Shown here piece after piece: positions 1-6,292 of a DNA stretch of 8,824 bases. Both the position numbers and the translations under genes were made by a program. Source of the stretch: Rhodospirillales bacterium (GTDB lineage Bacteria > Pseudomonadota > Alphaproteobacteria > Rhodospirillales_A > Casp-alpha2); the NCBI GenBank assembly GCA_016763915.1, contig JAESSX010000148.1, positions 1 through 8,824 of the forward strand. Reading direction: 5' to 3'. Every line of letters starts with the position of its first letter. Within the stretch, counting starts at the first letter, position 1. The notes under the pieces were generated by a model. It saw nothing but the letters and a program-made list of their open reading frames with translations. It had not been told where the DNA came from and ran no database searches.

Positions 1-136
1 CGCCGTGGTAATCGGCGAAGGCGCGCTCGAAGGCCTCGACCTCCGGGCCGATGGTGTAGCGCCCGCTGTCCATGACGCGGTTAATGGCGGCGCGTTCTTC
101 TTCGCCCCAGGTGTCGGCGGCCAGTTCCCAGAACAT
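1..136 (-). CDS. DegT/DnrJ/EryC1/StrS family aminotransferase, N-terminal fragment (runs off the window)
   Basis: The ATG lies directly after the stop codon of the E1 beta gene (TAGATG on the minus strand), and 45 codons are visible before the window ends. The peptide starts MFWELAADTWGEEER, and residues 24-44 contain SGRYTIGPEVEAFERAFADY. This is the typical opening of PLP-dependent sugar aminotransferases of the DegT/DnrJ/EryC1/StrS group: an xDTWGEEE(R/I) segment, a short helix, then SGR.T.GPEV..FE..FA.Y.G. Members transfer an amino group from glutamate to a keto-sugar nucleotide, or act as PLP dehydratases, in glycan or antibiotic-sugar synthesis. The catalytic lysine lies outside the window, so aminotransferase versus dehydratase activity cannot be judged. 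Translation is probably coupled to the preceding E1 beta gene. A weak AAGGG lies in the end of that gene. Family assignment is fairly secure; the substrate is unknown. Confidence 0.8.
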   Translation of the reverse strand, partial: MFWELAADTWGEEERAAINRVMDSGRYTIGPEVEAFERAFADYHG

Positions 137-1204
137 CTAGAACGGACCCTTAAACGCCGCTTCGTGGGGCAGGGTCGGCTCGGCGCCGGGCGTCCAGGCC
201 GGCTCGCCGGGGCGCACCATGGCGAACGCGCGGGCGGCGATTGTCGTGGCGTTGGGGTAGAAATCCTTTTCCAGCGCCGGCGTCGTCGGGCATGTGGTCG
301 CGGCGTATCCCATGCGCCCGACGTTGGGCACCTTGCCGGCGGCGCGTTCGCAGACGGCGGCGACGATCTCCGCCCCGGCCCCGGCCGCGATCCAGGCGTT
401 GTCGACGACCAGCAGGTTTCCCGAGCGGGCGGCGCAAGCGGCGATGGTGTCGACGTCGAGCGGCATCAGGGACACCGGATCGATGACTTCGGCCGAAATG
501 CCGACCTCGGCCAGCAGGTCCCGGGCGGCCAGGCATTCCACCAGCATGTAGGAAATGCCGACCAGCGTGATGTCGGCGCCTTGCCCGACAATGCGGGCCT
601 TGCCGAAGTCGACGGTATAGGGGGCCTCGGGCACCGGGGCGTCGGTGCTGTACAACAGGCGGTGTTCGACGAAGATGACCGGGTTGTTGTCGCGGATGGC
701 GGCGATCAGGCAGCCCTTGGCGTCATAGGCGTTGGTCGGGGCCACGACTTTCAGGCCCGGCACGTGCATGAACATGGAATGCAGGCCCTGGCTATGTTGC
801 GCGCCCTGGCCCCACGACTTGCCGATGATGGAGCGCACCACCAGCGGCACCCGGGTCTGGCCGCCGTACATGTAATGCGCCTTGGCCGCCATGTTGATGA
901 GCTGGTTCATGCACAACAACAAGAAATCCATGCGGATATGAACGTGAATGGGGCGCATGCCGGCCATCGCCGCGCCGATGGTAATGCCGGTCACGGCGTC
1001 TTCGGACAGCGGCGTGTCCATCACCCGGTCGGGGCCGAATTTATCGAACAGGCCCTGGGTCGTACCCTGGATGCCCTTGTGGTCGTCGACGTTGAGGCCG
1101 ATGACGAAAACGTTTTCGTCCAGGTCCATTTCCTGTGCGACGGCTTCGTTCAGCGCGTCGACATAGCTTAAGCTGCGGGCCGGGGGATCAGTCGGCGTAG
1201 ACAT
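137..1204 (-). CDS. Thiamine-diphosphate-dependent dehydrogenase E1 component, beta subunit
   Basis: This 355-residue protein has the transketolase-like pyrimidine-binding fold followed by a transketolase C-terminal domain, as in beta subunits of 2-oxoacid and acetoin dehydrogenases. Visible landmarks are DTPLSEDAVTG at residues 63-73 (Glu68 is the likely partner of the thiamine N1'), MNQLINMAAKAHYM at 99-112, the QHSQGLHSMFMHVPGLKVVAP stretch starting at residue 136, and a C-terminal domain from about residue 205 with IDPVSLMPLD at 241-250. The start at 1204 is preferred because a GGAGGA ribosome-binding site lies at 1216-1221 and the protein aligns from MSTPTDPP. An in-frame extension upstream to 1630 is only a reading of the alpha gene in another frame. 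The gene overlaps the alpha gene by 17 nt and abuts the aminotransferase gene. The region after GMRP (residues 82-94) reads HVHIRMDF rather than the usual E-containing form of E1 beta. I recall this form from glycan-locus homologues. Function beyond E1 beta is inferred. Confidence 0.9.
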   Translation of the reverse strand: MSTPTDPPARSLSYVDALNEAVAQEMDLDENVFVIGLNVDDHKGIQGTTQGLFDKFGPDRVMDTPLSEDAVTGITIGAAMAGMRPIHVHIRMDFLLLCMNQLINMAAKAHYMYGGQTRVPLVVRSIIGKSWGQGAQHSQGLHSMFMHVPGLKVVAPTNAYDAKGCLIAAIRDNNPVIFVEHRLLYSTDAPVPEAPYTVDFGKARIVGQGADITLVGISYMLVECLAARDLLAEVGISAEVIDPVSLMPLDVDTIAACAARSGNLLVVDNAWIAAGAGAEIVAAVCERAAGKVPNVGRMGYAATTCPTTPALEKDFYPNATTIAARAFAMVRPGEPAWTPGAEPTLPHEAAFKGPF

Positions 1205-2150
1205 TGCTGAACAATTCCTCCGGTTCCGGCCACGGGCTTTGTTCGGCGAATTCCACCGCGCGGGCGATTTTTCGTTCGATATCCTGGTCGATGGCTTCAC
1301 GCCCGGCGTCGTCGAGCATATTGCCGGTGATGGCGACGGAGTCGTTTTCCTGCCACGGCGCCAAATCGTCGCGGGTCCGGTAATCGTCGTCGTAATCCTC
1401 GCCGGGGCCGACATGCTCGCGCCAGCGGTAGGTCTTGCATTCCAGGAACTGCGGCCCGCCGCCGGCGCGGATGGCCTGAATGGCGGTATCGGCGGCGCGG
1501 CGAATGGCGAACACGTCGGCGTCGGCAATACCTTGAGTCGGGATGCCGTAGGTGGCGACCCGTTCGCGCAAGGCCTCCGTCGCCCAGCGGTTGGACAGCG
1601 GCGAATGAATGGCGAAACCGTTGTTCTCACAGACGAACAGAATGGGCAGCTTGTGCAGGGCGGCGAAATTCAGGGTTTCGGAAAACACCCCTTCCTCGGT
1701 CGCGCCGTCGCCGAAAAAGCACGCCGTGATGCGTTCCCGGCCTTCGCGTTTCATGGCGAACGCAAATCCGGCGGCGATAGGAATGGTGGTGCCGACGACG
1801 GCCGACATGCCGATAACCCCCGCCGCCATATCGACCAGATGCATGGACCCGGCCTTGCCGCCGGCCCCGCCGGTGCCCTTGCCGTACAGTTCCGCCATCA
1901 TCCGGCCCAAGTCGCCGCCCTTGGCCAGATAGGCGGCGTGGCCGCGGTACGTGGCCGACATCATGTCGTCGGGCGCAAGCGCGTCGCAGACCCCGACGGA
2001 CACCGATTCCTGTCCGATCGACAGGTGCACCGGGCTTTTGATCCTGTCGGACGGGTAAAGGCGGGCGATCTCCCCTTCCGTGCGCCGGATCAGGCGCAAG
2101 GAACGGTACACACGGGCCAGGGTTTCCGGGTCGGGGGTGTTTCCGCTCAT
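1188..2150 (-). CDS. Thiamine-diphosphate-dependent dehydrogenase E1 component, alpha subunit
   Basis: This 320-residue protein matches the E1 alpha family (pyruvate, branched-chain 2-oxoacid and acetoin dehydrogenases). The ThDP/Mg-binding motif is clear: GDG at residues 147-149 and NN at 176-177, with ATEEGVFSETLNFAALHK following the GDG. Upstream are HLSIGQESV at 42-50, YRGHAAYLAKGGD at 68-80 and GGKAGSMHL at 97-105. The C-terminal part has CKTYRWREHVGPGEDYDDDYR at 238-258, which differs from the phosphorylation-loop form of mitochondrial-type pyruvate dehydrogenases. With the beta subunit it should form an alpha2beta2 enzyme that decarboxylates a 2-keto substrate and makes a two-carbon or acyl carbanion on ThDP. 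The start at 2150 has an AGGA ribosome-binding site at 2158-2161, seven bases away. It is the first gene of a minus-strand unit. No lipoyl E2 or E3 gene is seen, so the acceptor and substrate are open. Confidence 0.9.
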   Translation of the reverse strand: MSGNTPDPETLARVYRSLRLIRRTEGEIARLYPSDRIKSPVHLSIGQESVSVGVCDALAPDDMMSATYRGHAAYLAKGGDLGRMMAELYGKGTGGAGGKAGSMHLVDMAAGVIGMSAVVGTTIPIAAGFAFAMKREGRERITACFFGDGATEEGVFSETLNFAALHKLPILFVCENNGFAIHSPLSNRWATEALRERVATYGIPTQGIADADVFAIRRAADTAIQAIRAGGGPQFLECKTYRWREHVGPGEDYDDDYRTRDDLAPWQENDSVAITGNMLDDAGREAIDQDIERKIARAVEFAEQSPWPEPEELFSNVYAD

Positions 2151-2685
2151 GGGAATATCCTGGGGTGCTTACTTTGGGGTGAAAACAGCGGGAGACTCGT
2201 TCGTTTGTTGTAACTTTTCCGAATACCGTCAGATACCATTAGACCCTTGCAACATCAATATTTTACTAGCGGAGTCGTTAGCCCGCCGATCAGGCCGCCG
2301 CCTTCACGAGGCGTGGAAAATCGTTCCGAACCCGGAAACAGCCCTGCTCCGTGTGACCTGACCGCCGGATTGGAGGTCCGCACCCCGGGCCGGTCGGCAT
2401 GGGCCGCTTCGAGGGTGCCCGGGTTAACGGCCTCGACGACGATGGCGGCGGCCCTATGGGGCTTTCGATGCGGCCCGGCGCGGCGACTTGAAAACGCCTG
2501 AATCCCGCTGTTTTTGCCCTTGATCGGCAATATCAACTACGATAGCAGTTGTTTTTAGAGGGTTTTGCCGTAAAATCATTGCACTGAAGATACAGGTTGC
2601 CGGGAAATCGGCATTTACTAACCATCGGTAATTATTGACAAAACCTTAATGTTTCGACCGGGGATTCATTAATCGGGGGCGGCCG
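2151..2685. other. 535-bp gene-free stretch with GC-rich hairpin-forming core
   Basis: No reading frame here resembles a known protein; the short open frames (for example on the minus strand at 2255-2536) have low-complexity, non-conserved translations. The edges (about 2160-2280 and 2530-2680) are A/T-richer, while 2290-2510 is GC-rich. Two mutually exclusive stems can form in the core: GCACCC 2380-2385 with GGGTGC 2413-2418, or CCCGGGC 2384-2390 with GCCCGGG 2417-2423. A short imperfect hairpin at 2534-2551 is followed by five T residues on the plus strand. A TAAAAT box at 2571-2576 and a perfect TTGACA at 2635-2640 are present, but neither has a good partner box at normal spacing. I recognise no tRNA, SRP RNA, 6S RNA or riboswitch. 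It holds the upstream regions of the divergent E1 alpha and J-domain genes and possibly an untested small RNA or decayed sequence. Confidence 0.6.
2534..2556 (+). terminator. Weak candidate rho-independent terminator
   Basis: CAACT (2534-2538) pairs with AGTTG (2547-2551), with one further C-G pair possible across an A/C mismatch, followed directly by TTTTT at 2552-2556. The stem is short and AT-containing, and no gene precedes it on this strand. It would only matter if the GC-rich stretch before it is transcribed. Chance occurrence is quite possible. Confidence 0.25.
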
Positions 2686-3381
2686 TTGGCGGCGACAACC
2701 ACGAAACAATCGTACACTATCCCTTGTTCCAGCCGTTTTCGCGACGATGTCACGGCGCTGGCGCGGGATAAGGGCGTTAATGTCGGCGATCTCGCCCGGT
2801 CCGTGGTTCTGATCGTTCCGCCGGCGTTGCTTATCGCCTATCCGGACCCGGGGGAACCGGCGAAAAGCGATCGCGAGGGGGTGACGCTCAAGTCCGGCCC
2901 GGCCAAAGGCCGCCTGTGGCGCCGCAAACCCCGGCTGCAGGCGCGCCTCGCCCCCGGTTTCGAGATTTCGGCGTTGCGCCGCGCGCTAAATATGGCGCTG
3001 GCCATGGACAACAAAGACATTACGCTGCGCCTGGAAGGGCTGGAACAGGTCCAGACGGGTGCGCCAATGGCGGCGGACTGGACCCCGGACATGGAAGACC
3101 GCCGCGCCGCCGCGTCATCCACCGCGCACCTGGATGATGAGGAACTGGCGCGCCTGGGGGCCATGGTCTCGGTGTTGTCGTTCAATCCCCTGGCCGACGG
3201 CGTGCGGACCCGGGCCGAGGGACTGTTCGTGCTGGGGTTCCCCCCGGGCAGCCGTCCGGACATCGGCGTCCTCAGGGGCCGGTTCCGCATGCTGGCGACG
3301 ATCCACCACCCCGACAGCGGTTATGGCAGCCATGACCGCATGAGCCAGCTCAACAGCGCCATGGACATCCTGCAACGTTAA
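2686..3381 (+). CDS. J-domain protein with N-terminal ribbon-helix-helix-like segment
   Basis: This 231-residue protein most likely uses the TTG start at 2686: there is no ATG or GTG between the in-frame stop TAA at 2647 and that point, and a G-rich stretch (2675-2682) precedes it. The start call is therefore less certain than for its neighbours. The C-terminal 50 residues look like a J-domain: LGFPPGS at 183-189, helix-like VLRGRFRMLATI, the invariant HPD at residues 208-210, then a helix ending QLNSAMDIL. J-domains stimulate the ATPase of Hsp70 (DnaK). Residues 9-45 (YTIPCSSRF, then DDVTALARDKGVNVGDLARSVVLI) fit the strand-helix-helix pattern of ribbon-helix-helix DNA-binding proteins. Residues 60-90 are basic, and 91-175 form a helical linker of unknown role. 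No zinc-finger or G/F-rich region is seen, so it is not DnaJ itself. A role as a DNA-linked co-chaperone is inference. Confidence 0.72.
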   Translation: MAATTTKQSYTIPCSSRFRDDVTALARDKGVNVGDLARSVVLIVPPALLIAYPDPGEPAKSDREGVTLKSGPAKGRLWRRKPRLQARLAPGFEISALRRALNMALAMDNKDITLRLEGLEQVQTGAPMAADWTPDMEDRRAAASSTAHLDDEELARLGAMVSVLSFNPLADGVRTRAEGLFVLGFPPGSRPDIGVLRGRFRMLATIHHPDSGYGSHDRMSQLNSAMDILQR

Positions 3382-3444
3382 ACTTGCGTTGAGCCGTCCG
3401 CCGGGGGCGGGATATGATCGGGGTTTCAGGGGGAGGGTTCAGGA

Positions 3445-4200
3445 ATGCGTTTAAAGGATAAAGTCGCCGTCGTCACCGGCGCCGGATCGGGGTTCGGCGC
3501 CGGCATCGCCGCCAGGTTCGCCGCCGAGGGCGCCCGGGTCCTGGTCGCCGACATCAACGAGGATGCGGCCGGGCGCGTTGCCTCCGAAATCACCGGTGCG
3601 GGCGGAACCGCCGCCGCCTTCGCGGTCGACGTTTCCCGGTCCGCGCCGGTCAAGGCGATGATGGACCATGCCGAGACCACGTTCGGCGGCATGGATATCC
3701 TGGTCAACAACGCCGGTATCGCGCAGCGGCGCGGCCCCATGCTGGAGGTGACGGAAGACGAATTCGAAAGAGTTTACGCGGTCAACGTCAAGAGCATCTA
3801 CCACACCGCTATCCACGGTGTGCCGTTGTTGCGCAAGCGGCCGGGCGGCAACATCGTCAATATCGCATCGACCGCCGCCGTCAGCCCGCGCCCCGGCCTG
3901 ACCTGGTATAACGGCTCCAAGGGCGCGGTGTGGACGCTGACCAAATCCATGGCCGCCGAACTGGCGCCGGAAAACATCCGCGTCAACGCCGTCAACCCGG
4001 TGATCGGCGAAACCGGACTGACCGAGGCCTTCATGGGCGGCGACACGCCGCAACTGCGGCAAAAATTCGTCGCCACTATTCCACTGGGCCGCATGAGCAC
4101 GCCCCGCGACGTCGCCAATGCGGTCTTGTACCTGGCCTCCGATGAGGCCGACTTCATCACCGGCGTGTGCATGGAGGTCGACGGCGGGCGCTGCATATAA
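3445..4200 (+). CDS. Short-chain dehydrogenase/reductase (classical SDR)
   Basis: This is a 251-residue classical SDR with a full set of motifs: the cofactor-binding TGAGSGFG at residues 11-18, NNAG at 88-91, Asn114, Ser142 and the catalytic Tyr155-x3-Lys159 (YNGSK). Asp36 at the end of the second strand favours NAD(H) over NADP(H). The C-terminus ITGVCMEVDGGRCI is typical of the 3-oxoacyl-ACP reductase/glucose dehydrogenase/cyclopentanol dehydrogenase branch, in which substrate cannot be read from sequence. The segment from residue 184, NPVIGETGLTEAFMGGDTPQ, is the variable substrate lid. The start is supported by a GGGAGG ribosome-binding site at 3431-3436, eight bases from the ATG. It follows the J-domain gene by 63 bp with no terminator between them, so they may share a transcript, although a functional link is not evident. 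A strong terminator follows. A cytosolic oxidoreductase of unknown substrate is the safest call. Confidence 0.9.
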   Translation: MRLKDKVAVVTGAGSGFGAGIAARFAAEGARVLVADINEDAAGRVASEITGAGGTAAAFAVDVSRSAPVKAMMDHAETTFGGMDILVNNAGIAQRRGPMLEVTEDEFERVYAVNVKSIYHTAIHGVPLLRKRPGGNIVNIASTAAVSPRPGLTWYNGSKGAVWTLTKSMAAELAPENIRVNAVNPVIGETGLTEAFMGGDTPQLRQKFVATIPLGRMSTPRDVANAVLYLASDEADFITGVCMEVDGGRCI

Positions 4201-4207
4201 AACGAAA

Positions 4208-4238
4208 AGCCCCGCTCCTTATGATAAGGAACGGGGCT
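4208..4238. terminator. Bidirectional rho-independent terminator between convergent genes
   Basis: A 14-bp stem (AGCCCCGCTCCTTA with TAAGGAACGGGGCT, one mismatch) closes a three-base TGA loop. On the plus strand it starts 8 bases after the SDR stop codon and is followed by CTCGTTTG. On the minus strand it is followed by TTTTCGTTTT, a better T-tract, and sits 35 bases beyond the stop of the hydroxyacid dehydrogenase gene. The convergent placement and A/T flanks on both sides indicate that it ends both transcripts. Confidence 0.9.
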
Positions 4239-4273
4239 CTCGTTTGTGCGCCGGTCTCGTTTTCGGAAAAAAA

Positions 4274-5245
4274 CTAGACCAGTTTGTCCTGGGGCTCTTC
4301 GCCGGCGAAGAAGGCGGTCAGATTATCGACCACCCGCATGCCCATGGCGACGCGGGTTTCCACCGTGGCGCTGCCCAGATGGGGCAGCAGGACGACGTTC
4401 TCCATCGCCTTCAACTCGTCGGGCACGGCGGGTTCGCCTTCGAACACGTCGAGGCCGGCGCCGGCGATGGTGCCGCTGTTCAGGGCCTCGATCAGGGCCG
4501 CCGGATCGATCACGTCGCCGCGCGCCGAGTTAACCAGGAACGCCGTCGGTTTCATCATGGCCAAGCGTTCGGCGTTCATCAGGTGGTAGGTTTCCGCACC
4601 CCCGGGGCAATGGATGGAGATGAAATCCGACCGGGCCAGCACGTCGTCGATGCTGTCGCACGCGGTGGCGCCCAGCTTGGCGGCATCTTCGGCGGTGGGC
4701 GGATACGGGTCGTGGAACAACACATTCATGCCGAAACCATGGTGGCTGCGCTGCGCCATGGCCCGCGCGATGCGCCCGAACCCGATCATTCCGATGGTCT
4801 TGCCGGTGACCTTGGTGCCCATCATGTGGGTCGGCCGCCAGCCGGCCCAGCTGTTCGAGCGCACGTGGCGTTCGCCTTCGCCGGTGCGCCGGGCCACGGT
4901 CAGCAGCAGGTTCATGGCCAGGTCGGCGGTGCAGTCGGTCAGCACCTCGGGCGTGTTGGTGACGCACAAGCCGGCCGCCTTGGCGGCGTCCAGGTCGATG
5001 TGGTTGAAGCCGACGCCGTTCGAGCCGATGATTTTGGCGGTCGCGCCGTCGACGCCGAGCACCTCGGCGTCGACCGCGTCGGTCACCGTCGGGCAGAACG
5101 CATCGCACGATTGCAGGGCGGCGCGCATTTCGTCGGCGGTCATGGCAACGTCGTCTTCGTTCAGTTGCACGTCGAACACCTCGGCCAGGTGGCGTTCGAC
5201 CTCTTCCGGCCAGCGCCGCGATACAATGACTTTAGGCTTACTCAT
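4274..5245 (-). CDS. D-2-hydroxyacid dehydrogenase (glyoxylate/hydroxypyruvate reductase or D-glycerate dehydrogenase type)
   Basis: This 323-residue protein has the two-domain D-isomer-specific 2-hydroxyacid dehydrogenase fold. The catalytic triad is visible: Arg242 in NSARGDVID, Glu271 in FEGEP and His289 in LPHLGSAT. The Rossmann fingerprint is GFGRIA at 155-160 (GxGxxA variant), and Asp179 ends the second strand of that domain, which favours NAD(H). The substrate-loop region has SNGVGFNHIDL at 75-85 and the TNTPEVLTDCTADLAMNLLL helix entrance at 97-116. The combination of GWRP..MMGTKVTGKT before the Rossmann strand is typical of glyoxylate/hydroxypyruvate reductases, which reduce glyoxylate to glycolate and hydroxypyruvate to D-glycerate. 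The start has an AGGGG ribosome-binding site at 5252-5256, six bases away. The gene lies downstream of the Bax-inhibitor gene on the same strand but beyond a strong terminator. Exact substrate and cofactor are inferred. Confidence 0.9.
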   Translation of the reverse strand: MSKPKVIVSRRWPEEVERHLAEVFDVQLNEDDVAMTADEMRAALQSCDAFCPTVTDAVDAEVLGVDGATAKIIGSNGVGFNHIDLDAAKAAGLCVTNTPEVLTDCTADLAMNLLLTVARRTGEGERHVRSNSWAGWRPTHMMGTKVTGKTIGMIGFGRIARAMAQRSHHGFGMNVLFHDPYPPTAEDAAKLGATACDSIDDVLARSDFISIHCPGGAETYHLMNAERLAMMKPTAFLVNSARGDVIDPAALIEALNSGTIAGAGLDVFEGEPAVPDELKAMENVVLLPHLGSATVETRVAMGMRVVDNLTAFFAGEEPQDKLV

Positions 5246-5269
5246 GTAAATCCCCTATTGGCTTTGAGC

Positions 5270-5304
5270 AAAAAACCGCCCGGAAGCTGGTTGGCTCCGG
5301 GCGG
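5270..5304 (-). terminator. Rho-independent terminator of the Bax inhibitor-1 gene
   Basis: On the minus strand, CCGCCCGGA (5304-5296) pairs perfectly with TCCGGGCGG (5284-5276) around an 11-base loop that can pair further, and six T residues follow at 5275-5270. It lies 26 bases after the stop of the Bax inhibitor-1 family gene. Only 24 bases separate its T-tract from the start codon of the next minus-strand gene, so it may limit rather than fully prevent read-through into that gene. Confidence 0.88.
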
Positions 5305-5330
5305 GTTGTTTGAATGATGTTTCGGTATCG

Positions 5331-6092
5331 TTAGCGGCGGTCGCCGAACAGGCGGAGCAGCATCAAGAACAGGTTGATGAAGTCCAGATACAGCGTCAGC
5401 GCGCCCATGATCGCCTTCTTCGAAGCGGTTTCCGAGCCATCGACGGCGGAATACATGTTCTTGATCTTCTGCGTGTCATAGGCGGTCAGGCCGACAAAGA
5501 TCAAAACGCCGATCACCGAGATGACGAAATGCATGGCCGAGCTTTGCAGGAACATGTTGACGAGGCTGGCGATAATGATGCCGATCAGGCCCATGAACAG
5601 GAACGAGCCCCACCCGGTCAGATCTTTTTTGGTGGTGTAGCCGTACAGGCTCATGCCGGCGAAGGTGACCGCCGTGATGAAGAACACGCGCGCGATGGAG
5701 GTGCCGGTGTAGGCCAGGAAAATGTGCGACAGCGACAATCCCATGACCGCCGAGAAGCCCCAGAACACGGCCTGCGCCGTCGAGGCCTTCATTTTGTTGA
5801 TGCCGAAGCTGAGCGCCAGAATGAACCCCAGCGGCGACAGCATGGCGACCCACGCCAGCATGGTCGGCTGGGCGACCCCGTTCGGGCCGATCGCGTACAT
5901 CATGTTCAGGACCGCCGGCGTGTTGGCGGCCGCATAGGCGATAATCCCGGTCAGCGCGAGCCCTGAGGCCATGTAGTTGTAGATGCGGAGCATATACTCC
6001 CTCAGGCCGACGTCTATTTCGGCCGCGTGGGCCTGATCGCCGCTCATCCGGGCGGTGCGAAGCGAAAATTTCTGGTCAGGTCCGAAAGCCAT
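5331..6092 (-). CDS. Bax inhibitor-1/YccA family membrane protein
   Basis: This 253-residue polytopic inner-membrane protein has about seven hydrophobic segments, near residues 37-57, 78-98, 107-127, 132-152, 161-182, 188-206 and 226-250. It shows the family signatures GLTAYDTQKI at 201-210 and LYLDFINLFLMLLRLFGDRR at the C-terminus. Asp206 and Asp237 correspond to the paired aspartates described as a pH-sensitive latch in the calcium-leak homologue YetJ. Bacterial members include YccA, which modulates FtsH, and YbhL/YetJ; which role applies here is unknown. I place the start at 6092 because a GGAG ribosome-binding site at 6099-6102 lies six bases before that ATG. An in-frame ATG at 6104 would add METF, but the GGAG overlaps it and it has no good site of its own. 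The charged N-terminus (about 30 residues) faces the cytoplasm in the family. A promoter upstream and a strong terminator downstream make it an independent unit. Confidence 0.92.
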   Translation of the reverse strand: MAFGPDQKFSLRTARMSGDQAHAAEIDVGLREYMLRIYNYMASGLALTGIIAYAAANTPAVLNMMYAIGPNGVAQPTMLAWVAMLSPLGFILALSFGINKMKASTAQAVFWGFSAVMGLSLSHIFLAYTGTSIARVFFITAVTFAGMSLYGYTTKKDLTGWGSFLFMGLIGIIIASLVNMFLQSSAMHFVISVIGVLIFVGLTAYDTQKIKNMYSAVDGSETASKKAIMGALTLYLDFINLFLMLLRLFGDRR

Positions 6093-6139
6093 GAAAGTCT
6101 CCATAATTGGTTAGGGGCCGAAGAGGAGCCCGCTTGCGC

Positions 6140-6169
6140 TATATATGGCACAAAACTCCCCCTGATCAA
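6140..6169 (-). promoter_or_regulatory. Putative sigma-70-type promoter of the Bax inhibitor-1 gene
   Basis: On the minus strand a -35-like TTGATC (6169-6164, four of six consensus bases) is separated by 18 bases from a -10-like TATATA (6145-6140, four of six). The predicted start near 6133 gives a leader of about 40 nt to the ATG at 6092. This is a pattern match only; a longer TATATA run makes the exact -10 register uncertain. Confidence 0.5.
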
Positions 6170-6292
6170 TAGGACTATCAACATGAAATAAGGCGAAAAA
6201 TTGTCTTTGGGCGACTTTTGCGTGCGCCGCGAACGCCGTCCTGGAGAGAACCAGTCGTTTTCCGCCGTTGATGGCGGCTTGTGTGCGGGGTA

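Noticed and set aside
5..1171. A 388-codon open frame on the plus strand opposite the E1 beta gene
   Set aside because: Its translation is rich in G, D, H and Q with no family resemblance. It mirrors a conserved minus-strand gene and reflects G/C-biased third positions.
1205..1630. A longer E1 beta reading frame starting at 1630
   Set aside because: The extra 142 residues are an out-of-frame reading of the E1 alpha gene (proline/arginine-rich). The GGAGGA site at 1216-1221 and family alignment place the start at 1204.
2230..2258. Possible promoter for E1 alpha: TTGATG and TATCTG with 17-bp spacing on the minus strand
   Set aside because: The -10 box matches consensus at only three of six positions. 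Too weak to list as a feature, although spacing and position are right.
2330..2365. A minus-strand stretch with GTCAGGTC and GGAGCAGGGC, faintly like the conserved domain of SRP RNA
   Set aside because: The diagnostic GGAA-loop core and the flanking symmetric bulge sequence are absent, and the flanks do not form the expected hairpin.
2255..2536. A 93-codon minus-strand frame in the intergenic stretch
   Set aside because: No ribosome-binding site stands out, the translation matches nothing I recognise, and composition follows the GC-rich background.
2635..2640. Perfect TTGACA box before the J-domain gene
   Set aside because: The expected -10 position 16-19 bases later is GC-rich (around 2657-2665) with no TATAAT-like sequence, so it is not supported as a promoter.
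4118..5317. A 399-codon plus-strand open frame opposite the hydroxyacid dehydrogenase gene
   Set aside because: The minus-strand frame has complete catalytic motifs, a ribosome-binding site and family-like length. The plus-strand product is compositionally odd, begins inside the SDR gene and reads through the terminator.
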